Below are positions 8,601 to 16,334 of a DNA stretch of 64,000 nucleotides, piece by piece. The DNA comes from JACKCD01 sp041390905 (GTDB taxonomy: Bacteria > Chloroflexota > Anaerolineae > Promineifilales > Promineifilaceae). How positions within the stretch are numbered: position 1 is the stretch's first letter; every line of letters begins with the position of its first letter. The translations under genes and the position numbers were made by a program. The DNA is taken from NCBI GenBank assembly GCA_041390905.1, contig JAWKPA010000013.1:124001-188000 (forward strand), in the 5' to 3' direction. Below the pieces are notes generated by a model. The model was given only the letters and a program-made list of their open reading frames with translations, ran no database searches and had not been told where the DNA came from.

Positions 8601-9708
8601 AGTGATTACCCAGGCTCATTTTGGGGTAATTCGTTTATTAGATGAAAAGGATCCTAATTGGGTCAATACAGTTGCTGTGACTGGAATTAAGGGGGATGAA
8701 AAGGCGTGGGTTGCAGAACATGGTCGTGTGCCACTTGAGGGAAAAGGGATTAGCTTGCTTGCTCTGCGTGAAAATCGTCGGCAATTTGTTCCAGATGTAC
8801 ATGTTAGGCCTTATGTTAAGCATTATGTTGATGCCGCTGATGGCGGGACTCGCTCAGAGATAGCTGTTGTACTCAGGCATATGTTAACGGGAGATCGCAT
8901 TGGGGTTATTGATGTAGAACATTCTGAAGTAGGCGGGTTTTCACAACAGGCGTTGAAACAATTAATAACTTTTGCTGAGGTGGCGAGTATTGTTCTTTAT
9001 AATATTGGCAAAGATGCGGATTTAAGTAAAACCAAGGAAGAAATGGCGCAGATAGAATCGTTTGCCTGGCTGGGTATGTTTGGTTCGAATTGGTGGCATA
9101 CAGCTTGTCAGAAATCTGCGGCTATTCGGGCTTGTTTGGAGATGTTGAAAGACTGTGTTGTAACGAACAATGAGGCTTTGCAGCACGTGTCTGATATAGA
9201 GGAACTGGTTGACAAGATTGATGCTATCCCTGAAGAAGGGTGGCTGCCTCATGATTTAGCCGTTGAACCAGAACCGTTGTTGATTGACAAACAGATAAAA
9301 ACGGCCGTTTCTGAATGTTGCCTGCCATATCCACATGTCAGAATTCAATGGGATTTACAAAGCCCTGATACTCTGGTGGCTGTTTATGAGAAACTTTTGA
9401 GAGAGGCGATAAAGAACCTGGTCGCTAATGCTATACGTGCCATGCATCGAGAGGGACAGCTAACAATTCAAACAAGGGTGAAGGACAAATCGGTATATAT
9501 TTCTTTACAAGATACAGGCACAGGTATTCCTGATTACATTTTGCCTTATTTATTCAAGCGACGTGTTTTAAAAGAAGATCGCCCACATGGTGCCGGAATT
9601 GGTGCCTATATGGCGGGATTCATCTTTCGCCGCCATAGAGGTCGGATTTCGGTTACCAAAAGTGATGGGTCTGGTACGCATCTTGAGATTGTATTGCCTA
9701 CAGTATGA
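5680..9708 (+). CDS. Multi-GAF sensor histidine kinase with an N-terminal pseudo-receiver
   Basis: 1342 aa from ATG 5680, chosen because gggagg lies 7 nt before it. Residues 1-130 look like a receiver fold (LLIDP, VPLVVSTKPEG, YILHPYVGDDVERL) without the phospho-acceptor Asp or the Lys. About six GAF-type segments follow to about residue 1120. Then comes WWHTACQKSAAIR, a possible phospho-His box, and an HATPase domain with N box (NLVANAIRAM), DTGTGIP and GAGIGAYM. No membrane segment is seen, so it is probably cytosolic and ligand-sensing. From about 6110 on, the DNA becomes AT-rich and nearly lacks AACGGCCGTT, unlike its first 430 bp. The 9819 receiver-kinase gene follows and is a likely partner. 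Confidence 0.85.
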   Translation: MDRYHLNFLLIDPCPLAGTQFVEYAGRLEQTAVQLFSVEGLLAEGFTPAPNAVVYAWQVGEEAANGAALARLRQYFGSVPLVVSTKPEGLTAVAQLKHIHSYILHPYVGDDVERLVEQIHQREVSKRANDLHPLLAEMVSNPDEPITLQTVVDLLVDRFHYAAVVCHVMTESGYLICCNHAGIATHEALLSLQKFSISEGVVGKAAQTGEIQAIDDLTHVTYQFTEMVACENVTSIISIPLKLRQDVLGVISCFTRHLNHFTSSETDFLIEVANLSVLELNNARQRLQWQKEDKAVRELISVHNLQDAIYRVVDNALSIAEASGASACFYSSDQGHFLGNYQKSKGIRGGIIDWSGRNAEWTQLQQIILTEGVFSVSSIPAWSQFPGIREALHKHRIESFIGLRLRGDELNVGVLFLFYHWPHPYTKLGREHMDKHTVNIYAGMAATVIERMYHQERQAKELGLIRRWAEVTGTGLPMQGVENTFWVNLLERILMVTGGERGAVCLQTEPNEWQIYAKGMPEQYVQSQIQSDDLSLERMAMKSKKPLVSCDLQVVTSKGQQHTLCDKQGTVYKLQASPNILIPRSRLVAPVQQDQRCTGLIILESKQPNTFNRYDADFLHNFTQHIGIALGYDTVMRGLGQSSQNFPVVQLIRSDLERMLDELRVIIDCDIATLFRYSPYWEMFQQPISSGKLLYPNKAFGFNTEALQKVLLRSSFGKFVTDLNLIRQAFPLFVDREKIQSACAIGLHNECNEPIGVLVLHCRSKGEPSRVAHTYIRQFMSKMESLINQAYLFPKIVEILRQSFKFDAVRLHLYKQKEDKWSLPVTAGTIYRVLKWNLQDTGGVIKYAMSVLNGGGKPYRFVNNAQNDSALTKGGFIDRENIRSGGYVILEVRDEVVGILFVNWRDAHTWTEAEKNALLIFAKQAAMGIYNRRLVAQLKEEGVSSNWMQSTVGAIIKAGLNQQAALDAILEQALVITQAHFGVIRLLDEKDPNWVNTVAVTGIKGDEKAWVAEHGRVPLEGKGISLLALRENRRQFVPDVHVRPYVKHYVDAADGGTRSEIAVVLRHMLTGDRIGVIDVEHSEVGGFSQQALKQLITFAEVASIVLYNIGKDADLSKTKEEMAQIESFAWLGMFGSNWWHTACQKSAAIRACLEMLKDCVVTNNEALQHVSDIEELVDKIDAIPEEGWLPHDLAVEPEPLLIDKQIKTAVSECCLPYPHVRIQWDLQSPDTLVAVYEKLLREAIKNLVANAIRAMHREGQLTIQTRVKDKSVYISLQDTGTGIPDYILPYLFKRRVLKEDRPHGAGIGAYMAGFIFRRHRGRISVTKSDGSGTHLEIVLPTV

Positions 9709-9818
9709 TGCTCTAGTTGAAAACTTGTGCTGAAGCATTGTTATGCCTGTAGCTTCCCTTTCTGTCAAACGCACGCCCAGCTTGTGTGTGTTGTGGGAAG
9801 GTACATAGGAGGTGCAAT

Positions 9819-11504
9819 ATGGAAAAAGGCCGTGTTTTGTTAGTTGATAATGATTCTGATATCAGGAAGAGGTATGGTCAGTTGCTATCCAAAAAGGGAT
9901 ACCGGGTTTTTATAGCTGAGTCTGAGGCTTCTGCATGGCGTATTTTAGAGACAGAACGTGTTGATCTGGCAATTATTGATGTGCGATTAAAGGATGAATT
10001 GGAAAACCATGATTTCAGCGGGATTGCTTTTACTAAACGTCTATTAGAACATTATGCGGTCGCTATTATTTTGTTTTCAGCATACCCGTGGCATGCTGAA
10101 CAGCTTTTGCCTTTGCCTAGTTCTGTTCGGCGTACTCAGAAAAGAGATCATCATTCGCTTCTAACGCATATAGAACAATTATTTCGTGACGAAGTGTTGC
10201 TTCCAAATTGGCAGTTGGAAATTATTACAGAGGGAGATTTATCTGTAGCTGACTTAATGGGGCAGGTACGTGGTCTTGAAAAACATTATCCTATGAGCCT
10301 GGAAAAGTTTGAAGATGAGTTTGAAAACGAACTTCTGCGGCGTATGTTTCAAGCAGAAAGCCAAATTCATGTTTTTCGATTAGAACCTGGGCGGGGGGGG
10401 TCTGGTGTATTAACTGTTTTGCGTAAATATAGGCATGAGGAGGGAGAGAAACTAATTGAAGGGGCGCGAGTCGTTGTTAAATTTGGAATGCGAGAGTCGC
10501 TTTTGCGTGAGGTTGCTAATTATCAAAAGTATGTTGAGCGCTATGTGAGAACACACTCAACTCAAGTTATTGGTAAGCCTGTTCAAACTCGTCACCTTGC
10601 AGGTGTAGCTTTTTTGTTTGTGGGGTCGGCTAACGGCCGTTCCCGCAGCTTCCTCGAAACCTATACCGACCCACACGTTACCAGCGGCGACCTGGCGCAA
10701 ATTGTTGAAAACATTTTCCGCGATAGCTGCCAACTCTGGTATTTGAGTGCCAAGGTTCGCTGGGAACCAGAAAATAGTACCCATTTAGATTTGCTCCAAA
10801 GCTACAAACAGCAGCTATCGCTGGAAAAGGTGACAGATTGGCAAGAATTGCACTTTTTCATGGATTGTATCTTGCACGAGCCGGCCGATTACCCTGTTCA
10901 GTTTGTACACGAAAATGAAAAGCAACTTGGCATCACGTTGGGCAACAACAAGCTGCTTTTACCCAACCCGGTGCTGTTTGCCGAAAACCATGCCGACCTG
11001 TTTCCACAGCCCCGCTTTTGGTGCCTGACGCACGGGGATTTAAACGGCCGTAATATTTTCGTAGACGACAACAACGCTGCCTGGCTCATAGATTTCTTTC
11101 GCACCGGCTGGGGGCCGGCTCTGCGCGATGCGGCTGAACTGGAAGCCGTGGTCAAATTTGAATTACTGCAAACTGCCAACCTGGAGCATCTTATCCTCCT
11201 CGAAGAATGCCTTCTTACCTCCCCCAGCCTTGTTTCCTCCCTCATCCTCCCCGCCCCGCTGAACGCCAACGCCGAGATTGCCCGTGCCGTCAGCACCATC
11301 GAGGCCATTCGCCGCGAGGCGGCTAGCATCAACGAAGATGATGACCCCGCCGAATACCGCGCCCACCTTTTCTTCTACGCCCTCAAGATGATTAGCTGGC
11401 AGGGCTTTTCCCAAGTTGACCAAAACCGCTACCCCATTCGCCAACGCCACGCCCTCTATTCGGCTACCAAAATTGCTGCCCTGATGGCTGAAAAAGTGGT
11501 GTAG
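9819..11504 (+). CDS. Receiver domain fused to an aminoglycoside-phosphotransferase-like kinase domain
   Basis: 561 aa. ATG 9819 has AGGAGG 6 nt upstream. Residues 1-120 are a receiver (VLLVDNDSD; phospho-acceptor D54 in AIIDVRL; FSAYP). The C-terminal half holds a kinase-like catalytic loop HGDLNGRN (H405) and a WLIDFFRTGWG segment in the place of the metal-binding Asp, as in the APH/choline-kinase fold. What it phosphorylates is unknown. Together with the GAF histidine kinase upstream it may form a phosphorelay ending in a second kinase. Composition changes inside the gene at about 10,620: AT-rich before, GC-rich with AACGGCCGTT sites after, which points to a recombination joint. Confidence 0.75.
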   Translation: MEKGRVLLVDNDSDIRKRYGQLLSKKGYRVFIAESEASAWRILETERVDLAIIDVRLKDELENHDFSGIAFTKRLLEHYAVAIILFSAYPWHAEQLLPLPSSVRRTQKRDHHSLLTHIEQLFRDEVLLPNWQLEIITEGDLSVADLMGQVRGLEKHYPMSLEKFEDEFENELLRRMFQAESQIHVFRLEPGRGGSGVLTVLRKYRHEEGEKLIEGARVVVKFGMRESLLREVANYQKYVERYVRTHSTQVIGKPVQTRHLAGVAFLFVGSANGRSRSFLETYTDPHVTSGDLAQIVENIFRDSCQLWYLSAKVRWEPENSTHLDLLQSYKQQLSLEKVTDWQELHFFMDCILHEPADYPVQFVHENEKQLGITLGNNKLLLPNPVLFAENHADLFPQPRFWCLTHGDLNGRNIFVDDNNAAWLIDFFRTGWGPALRDAAELEAVVKFELLQTANLEHLILLEECLLTSPSLVSSLILPAPLNANAEIARAVSTIEAIRREAASINEDDDPAEYRAHLFFYALKMISWQGFSQVDQNRYPIRQRHALYSATKIAALMAEKVV

Positions 11505-11581
11505 GCCCAGCGTAGCCTGCCACGTGTAACCTGTAAAGAACCGCATTTGTTTTGCACCGGGGATAAGGGGATAATTTTGGC

Positions 11582-12121
11582 ATGGCTTATGCAATTGAAC
11601 TCTATTTTGCGGAAGCGGCGGAAACGGCCGTTCGTGAACTCTGGCACTCGTTAGCAAAAGCAGGCATCAACGACAGCATGATCCGCTTTGGGGCTACCCC
11701 TCATGTCACCCTAGGTGGCTTTGCCGATGAGCAGTTGGATTTGGCACTGGTGGCGGAGAAGATGCAGTTGTTTGCAAAGGGAAAACGGCCGTTTTCCCTC
11801 ACCCTCTCCTATCTTGGCATTTTCAACACCCAACCTGCCGTTGTCTATGCCGGTGCCACGGTGAGCCTGGCCCTGCTGGATGCCCACCACTTTTTCCATG
11901 AACTGTTTGCCGGGGTGGGGCAGCAGCCGTGGGGCTACTATTTGCCTGATGTGTGGGTGCCGCACTGTACGCTGGCCGAGGGTGTGGAGGAGGTGGGAAC
12001 GGCCGTTAATCACTGCCGCCAACTCACCCTGCCCATCCACACCACCGTCAACCGCATTTCCGTTGTACAGCCCGGCCAATATCCCGTCAGACACCTGCTG
12101 ACACTCCCGCTGGGCGAGTAA
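11582..12121 (+). CDS. 2'-5' RNA ligase family protein (2H phosphoesterase)
   Basis: 179 aa with the two HxT motifs of the 2H superfamily: PHVTLGG (H41/T43) and PHCTLAEG (H128/T130), at the usual spacing. Family members act on cyclic phosphates or 2'-5' linkages of RNA or nucleotides; the substrate here cannot be read from sequence. The gene sits between the receiver-kinase fusion and a LuxR-type regulator, 30 nt from the latter's start, so co-transcription is likely. Confidence 0.85.
   Translation: MAYAIELYFAEAAETAVRELWHSLAKAGINDSMIRFGATPHVTLGGFADEQLDLALVAEKMQLFAKGKRPFSLTLSYLGIFNTQPAVVYAGATVSLALLDAHHFFHELFAGVGQQPWGYYLPDVWVPHCTLAEGVEEVGTAVNHCRQLTLPIHTTVNRISVVQPGQYPVRHLLTLPLGE
11778..11799. 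repeat. Extended AACGGCCGTT palindrome (perfect 22 bp)
   Basis: The core AACGGCCGTT is extended to a perfect dyad with agggaa on the left and ttccct on the right. It lies inside the 2H phosphoesterase gene, read as GKRPFS. It is the longest perfect version I found of a motif present about eighty times in the window. Confidence 0.9.
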
Positions 12122-12150
12122 ATGATTTGGCAAGAGGAGGGTTAGATTTC

Positions 12151-12816
12151 TTGATCAAGATTTTGATTGTGAACCAGGCGCGTCTTATTTGTAGTGTATT
12201 AACGGCCGTTTTGCGTGAAGAACCAGACATCAGCGTCATTGGCTACGCCACCACCCAGGAACAGGCACGCCAAAAAGCCCCCCAGGCCGATGTTGTTCTG
12301 CTCGACACCGGCTGGTCTGATAGCGAAACCCTGGAACTAACTCAATGGATCGCTCGCAGCCAGCCCAAAACCCACATTTTAATTACCGGCATTGAAAAAC
12401 ACGCCCCGGAAAAAATTCTCATGTATGTTGAGGCGGGAGCCGATGGCTATGTTCCCAAAGAAGTCTCCGTTGGAGATTTGCTGGAAAATATTCGGGCTGT
12501 GCGAGAGGAAAAAGCCCTGTTTCCGCCGGAAATGGTTGCCAAACTCATTGCCCGTGTGAATGAATTGGCCGATATGTGCGCCGATCAGGAGCAGATTGCC
12601 AACGCGATTCGCGGGCTAACCCCCCGCGAGCGTGATGTGCTGGATCTGGTAACAGATGGGCTTTCTAACCAGGAAATCGGCGACAAGCTCCACATTGAAG
12701 TCGGGACGGTTAAAAACCATGTCCACAAAATATTGCACAAGCTGGATGTGAGCAGCCGTGATGAAGCCGCCGAAATATACATGCGGGCGCAGGCGGCAAA
12801 GTCGGATGATATTTAG
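12151..12816 (+). CDS. NarL/LuxR-family response regulator
   Basis: 221 aa from TTG 12151, which has gaggaggg 9 nt upstream. The paralogue at 16335 has exactly this start (MIKI) and length. Receiver domain 1-120 keeps D52 (VLLDTG) and K102 (GYVPK), but the usual N-terminal acidic pair is replaced by VNQ, so phosphorylation may be weak or absent. The C-terminal LuxR helix-turn-helix is complete (LTPRERDVLDLVTDGLSNQE, then VGTVKNHVHKIL). It probably works with one of the nearby NarL-type kinases. The stop TAG is provided by the first bases of a palindromic repeat. Confidence 0.88.
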   Translation: MIKILIVNQARLICSVLTAVLREEPDISVIGYATTQEQARQKAPQADVVLLDTGWSDSETLELTQWIARSQPKTHILITGIEKHAPEKILMYVEAGADGYVPKEVSVGDLLENIRAVREEKALFPPEMVAKLIARVNELADMCADQEQIANAIRGLTPRERDVLDLVTDGLSNQEIGDKLHIEVGTVKNHVHKILHKLDVSSRDEAAEIYMRAQAAKSDDI

Positions 12817-12848
12817 AAGTTCAACTTCTCAGAAGAAGTTGAACTTCT
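12815..12848. repeat. AGAAGTTCAACTTCT-family palindromic repeat
   Basis: Full hairpin of two inverted halves followed by gcgtaacttatttaatcttc, the tail also seen at 34958 and 35041. Its first bases form the stop codon of the response regulator at 12151. Confidence 0.9.
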
Positions 12849-12888
12849 TGCGTAACTTATTTAATCTTCGTTCCTAACCAGAAAACCA

Positions 12889-14634
12889 ATGACTTCTTTT
12901 ACAGAAAATGATGCCGAACTGAATGAAATGTCCCAACGGTTGGCGCAGTTGAATGAGCTGGGGCAATCGCTTACTTCGACGCTGCAAACAGACACGATCT
13001 ATGCCACTGCGCTTTCGGCTGTACAAACCTTGTTTCATGCAGAAGGGGTGCTTCTGTTTCGTCATGACAACCAACGGCTGGAAGTGGTGGCAAGCATTGG
13101 TGAGCGAGCCGAGAACTTCCTGGGCAAGCGGCTAGTTGAGGGCGAGGGGATTGCTGGCAAAGTGTGGCAGACTGAGCAGTCACTCTGGCTGCAGGGTGAT
13201 GCGTGTGAAAAGTACATGTCGCGCAAGCTGGCTGAGGCAGTGGGCTATTTTCCGCAGTCTATTGTGGCTGTGCCGCTAAAATGGCGCGACCGCCAACTGG
13301 GTGTCATTGAGGCCATTCACCGCCAGCCGCAGGCTTTTGCCCAAATAGATATAAAGTTCTTGGAAATGGCGGCGGCCTGGGTGGCAATTGCCCTGTATAA
13401 CGCGCAGCAGCACGGTCGCTTGCAAAAACAGCTTTTGGAACGGCAAGCGTTAGCTGGCATTAGTGAGATGCTCAATGAAACGCTGGATCTGGATGTTATT
13501 CTGCCGCTGATTACTGAGGCAGCGCGACAACTGATTGCCCGTGCCGATTGGGCGGCCATTCATCTGTTGGAGGGCAAACCACCCCGTCTTTATCCGCTTT
13601 CTGTGCTGGGGCTGGAGCTGGGGGCGGATGAGTATGTGCTGGATATTGACGAGGGGATTGCCGGTGAGGTGCTGCGACAGGAGGAAGCGATTAATGTGTT
13701 TGACTTGCAGGCGGATCCACGACGGGTGGATTTTGACCGCAACCGGCATATTCGGTCGCTGCTGGTGGTGCCGCTGCATGGACACACGGGGACGGTGGGG
13801 ACAATTAGCGTGCAGTGTGCTGTGCCGGCCGCTTTTTCGGCTGATGATGAACGGGTGCTGAAAGCGTTGGGGTCGCAGGCGGCGTTGGCAATTGAAAACG
13901 GCCGTTTATATCGCGCCCAACAAGAAGCCCGTCGCCTGGCCGAATACCGCCTGAGACGCATTCACCAGCTTACACGGCAGGCCATTACCGCAGAGGAAGA
14001 AGAACGAAAGCGGCTGGCACTGGAACTCCACGACGAAGCGGGGCAGTCGTTGACTGCCTTGAAAATTAGCCTCGATTTGCTCCGTCTTACCGTGTCAGGC
14101 GAGCTACAGATGCTCAATGAAGGGTTAGGCGAGGCCGTTGAGTTGACTGAGCAGACGATGGAAAACATCCGGCTGCTTTCACACAATTTGCGCCCGCCGG
14201 GGTTGGATCGCTTTGGGCTGCACCTGGCACTTGAAGGCTTGTGCCAGGATTTTATGGCGCGAACCAAAATTGCGGTGCATTATAATGGGCTGGAACTGCC
14301 AAATCTGCCTTGGGCCATTGCCATTTCGCTTTATCGGTGCGCCCAGGAGGCTTTGACCAATGTTGCTAAACATGCGGATGCCCGGAATGTTTGGCTGTCG
14401 CTGTCACAAATGGAAGGCTACCTGGTTCTGGAAGTTAGCGATGATGGCCGGGGTATTGGGGTGGATGTTCATAACCTGCAGGAAATGCCGCAGGGTGGTA
14501 TTGGGTTGTCCGGGATTGCGGAAAGATTGGAGTTGTTAAACGGCCGTTTAGACCTCCACTCCACCCCCAACAGCGGAACCAGACTGGTAGCACAGGTACC
14601 GCTTTGGGATGAAGAAGTGCGAAGAAGCCTATGA
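12889..14634 (+). CDS. GAF-domain sensor histidine kinase, NarX/DegS (HisKA_3) type
   Basis: 581 aa. Two GAF domains (about 35-180 and 190-345), a HisKA_3 dimerisation/phospho-acceptor region with H381 in ALELHDEAGQSL, and an HATPase domain (YRCAQEALTNVAKHA, SDDGRGIG, GGIGLSGIAERL). No membrane segments, so it should be cytosolic and sense a small ligand or redox state through GAF. Its stop overlaps the start of the next response regulator (ATGA), the normal layout for a cognate NarL-type pair. Confidence 0.93.
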   Translation: MTSFTENDAELNEMSQRLAQLNELGQSLTSTLQTDTIYATALSAVQTLFHAEGVLLFRHDNQRLEVVASIGERAENFLGKRLVEGEGIAGKVWQTEQSLWLQGDACEKYMSRKLAEAVGYFPQSIVAVPLKWRDRQLGVIEAIHRQPQAFAQIDIKFLEMAAAWVAIALYNAQQHGRLQKQLLERQALAGISEMLNETLDLDVILPLITEAARQLIARADWAAIHLLEGKPPRLYPLSVLGLELGADEYVLDIDEGIAGEVLRQEEAINVFDLQADPRRVDFDRNRHIRSLLVVPLHGHTGTVGTISVQCAVPAAFSADDERVLKALGSQAALAIENGRLYRAQQEARRLAEYRLRRIHQLTRQAITAEEEERKRLALELHDEAGQSLTALKISLDLLRLTVSGELQMLNEGLGEAVELTEQTMENIRLLSHNLRPPGLDRFGLHLALEGLCQDFMARTKIAVHYNGLELPNLPWAIAISLYRCAQEALTNVAKHADARNVWLSLSQMEGYLVLEVSDDGRGIGVDVHNLQEMPQGGIGLSGIAERLELLNGRLDLHSTPNSGTRLVAQVPLWDEEVRRSL

Positions 14635-15281
14635 TTAGACTTATCATTGCCGACGATCACAACCTGGTTCGCCAGGGTATTCGGGCTTTGTTGCAAAATG
14701 CGCCCGACATGGATGTTATCGGTGAAGCCTCAACGGGACAGGAAGCCGTTGATTTGGCGGCAGAACTATCCCCAGATGTTGTTGTTATGGATTTGTCCAT
14801 GCCGCGTCTGGATGGCATTCAGGCCACCAAACGGCTGATGGAACTTGACAATAGCCCCCAGGTTGTTATTTTGTCCATGCACGCCGACACCATTATTGTC
14901 CGTCAGTTGCTCAAGCTGGGTATAAAAGGGTACCTGCAAAAAGATGCTATTTCTGACGAACTGCTGTTGGCGGTACGCACCGCCAGCCAGGGCAAGCTCT
15001 TTCTTAGTCCCACCATTTCAGACTCCGTGCTGTCGCTTTTGCTAACCCCCAATGACCAAAGCCAGGCGGGCAGCCTGGCTGAAACGCTTTCGCCCCGTGA
15101 GCGCGAAGTGTTGCAACTTGTGGCCGAAGGGCATACCAACCAGGGTATTGCCGACTTGCTGTTTATTAGCATTAAAACTGTTGAAAAACACCGCAGCAAT
15201 TTAATGTCTAAGCTCGAGGTCAATGATTTGCCCAGCTTGCTGCGTAAAGGAATTCAATTGGGGTTGATTTTGCTTGACTAG
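14631..15281 (+). CDS. NarL/LuxR-family response regulator, partner of the 12889 kinase
   Basis: 216 aa. Complete receiver with acidic pair (IADDH), phospho-acceptor D54 (VVMDLSMP) and Lys in GYLQKDA, then a LuxR DNA-binding domain (LSPREREVLQLVAEGHTNQG, ISIKTVEKHRSNLM). It overlaps the sensor kinase by 4 bp, so the two should be translationally coupled and form one two-component system. Confidence 0.94.
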   Translation: MIRLIIADDHNLVRQGIRALLQNAPDMDVIGEASTGQEAVDLAAELSPDVVVMDLSMPRLDGIQATKRLMELDNSPQVVILSMHADTIIVRQLLKLGIKGYLQKDAISDELLLAVRTASQGKLFLSPTISDSVLSLLLTPNDQSQAGSLAETLSPREREVLQLVAEGHTNQGIADLLFISIKTVEKHRSNLMSKLEVNDLPSLLRKGIQLGLILLD

Positions 15282-15286
15282 CAAAA

Positions 15287-15332
15287 GGTAGGGTAATCCC
15301 CCATTCCCAAACGATGGCGTTTGTGGCACGAT
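15287..15332 (+). promoter_or_regulatory. Shared upstream box, copy 1
   Basis: GGTAGGGTAA, four bases, CCATTC, 18 bases, GG, one base, ACGAT. The same words with the same spacing lie at 16236-16281 before another response regulator. It ends 100 bp before the start at 15433. Confidence 0.5.
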
Positions 15333-15432
15333 GAAGATAGGTAAGAAGTAGAGTTTTTGTTGGCTGGGTGCAAATTTCAATATAAAAAGCATTTGCCAAC
15401 CGGGTATTGGGATAACTGAGTAGCTAACTATC

Positions 15433-15840
15433 ATGATTGAAAAACAAATTCGTGTCTTGGTGGCGGATGATCACCATTTGGTGCGCAAAAATGTGCAGGC
15501 ACTGTTGAATAAGGAAGAGGATATAACGGTTGTTGCCACGGCCAGCAATGGCGCGGAAACGGTGCGGCTGACGGAAGCGTTGGTTCCTGATATTGTGATT
15601 ATGGATATTACCATGCCGACGCTGGATGGGATCCAGTCGGTACAGCAGATTCAGATGCTTGATTTGCCGACGCGGGTTATTATGTTGTCTATGCACACGC
15701 ATAGGCAGGTAGTGGCGCAGGCACTGCGCTCTGGGGCAAGTGGCTATGTGCCGAAGAAGAGTGTGGTGCAGGATCTGGTAACGGCCGTTCGTACCGTCAA
15801 TCAAGGTTCTACATTTATCAGCCCCGCCCTGGACACATAA
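15433..15840 (+). CDS. Receiver-only response regulator, apparently a NarL-type regulator that lost its DNA-binding domain
   Basis: 135 aa. Receiver is intact (VADDHH; phospho-acceptor D58 in IVIMDIT; Lys in GYVPKKS) and aligns closely with the N-terminal half of the 14631 protein up to TVNQGSTFISP, then stops at LDT. The LuxR domain expected next is missing; a REP-like sequence follows immediately. It could be a functional single-domain receiver or a truncated gene. Confidence 0.85.
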   Translation: MIEKQIRVLVADDHHLVRKNVQALLNKEEDITVVATASNGAETVRLTEALVPDIVIMDITMPTLDGIQSVQQIQMLDLPTRVIMLSMHTHRQVVAQALRSGASGYVPKKSVVQDLVTAVRTVNQGSTFISPALDT

Positions 15841-15847
15841 ACACAGG

Positions 15848-15902
15848 GTCATTATGCAGCCTGCGCTGAAGATGGATACCCGCCTACGCCGGTCTGACAC
15901 CC
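15848..15902. repeat. REP-like sequence, second copy
   Basis: Contains cctgcgctgaagatggatac and a following tacgccggtctgacac, matching the segment at about 4010-4043 between pdhC and lpdA. It abuts the stop of the truncated regulator. Confidence 0.65.
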
Positions 15903-15983
15903 GGATAGTTACAACCAGGTTTCAATCTCGCAACCAATTTCAGGCAGAGATCAGGCATAGTTATTAAATAACTTGCCCATTTT

Positions 15984-16123
15984 AGAAGTTCAACTTCTCA
16001 GAAGAAGTTGAACTTCTCTCGTTCAAGGCTCATTTTAAAAGTTCAACTTCTCAGAAGAAGTTGAACTTCTCTCGTTCAAGGCTCATTTTAGAAGTTCAAC
16101 TTCTCAGAAGAAGTTGAACTTCT
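15984..16123. repeat. Three tandem copies of the AGAAGTTCAACTTCT palindrome (53-bp period)
   Basis: Palindromes start at 15984, 16037 and 16090, separated by ctcgttcaaggctcatttta. The 15841-16334 gap holds this array, the REP-like copy before it and the upstream box at 16236. No coding region is seen in it. Confidence 0.9.
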
Positions 16124-16235
16124 TCCCTACCCTCTTTAATCCACGTTCCTAAACACGCATTCTTGCCTTTTTTATTTCCAGCATTCCCCCAAGAGGTGAT
16201 TGATAGCAACAAAATACATACCAAATAAAGCGCGA

Positions 16236-16281
16236 GGTAGGGTAACTACCCATTCATGGCTTCGTCTGTATGCGGTACGAT
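16236..16281 (+). promoter_or_regulatory. Shared upstream box, copy 2
   Basis: Same arrangement as at 15287: GGTAGGGTAA, N4, CCATTC, N18, GG, N, ACGAT. It ends 53 bp before the start at 16335. The hexamer tACGAT may be a -10 element. Confidence 0.5.
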
Positions 16282-16334
16282 ATGGTCATGTTAAGCAACT
16301 TTGAACTAATGCAGACGATAAGGAGAGAAAAGCC

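Noticed and set aside
15984..16123. CRISPR array
   Set aside because: Three regular repeats, but each unit is one palindrome with a constant linker, no variable spacers, and no cas genes.
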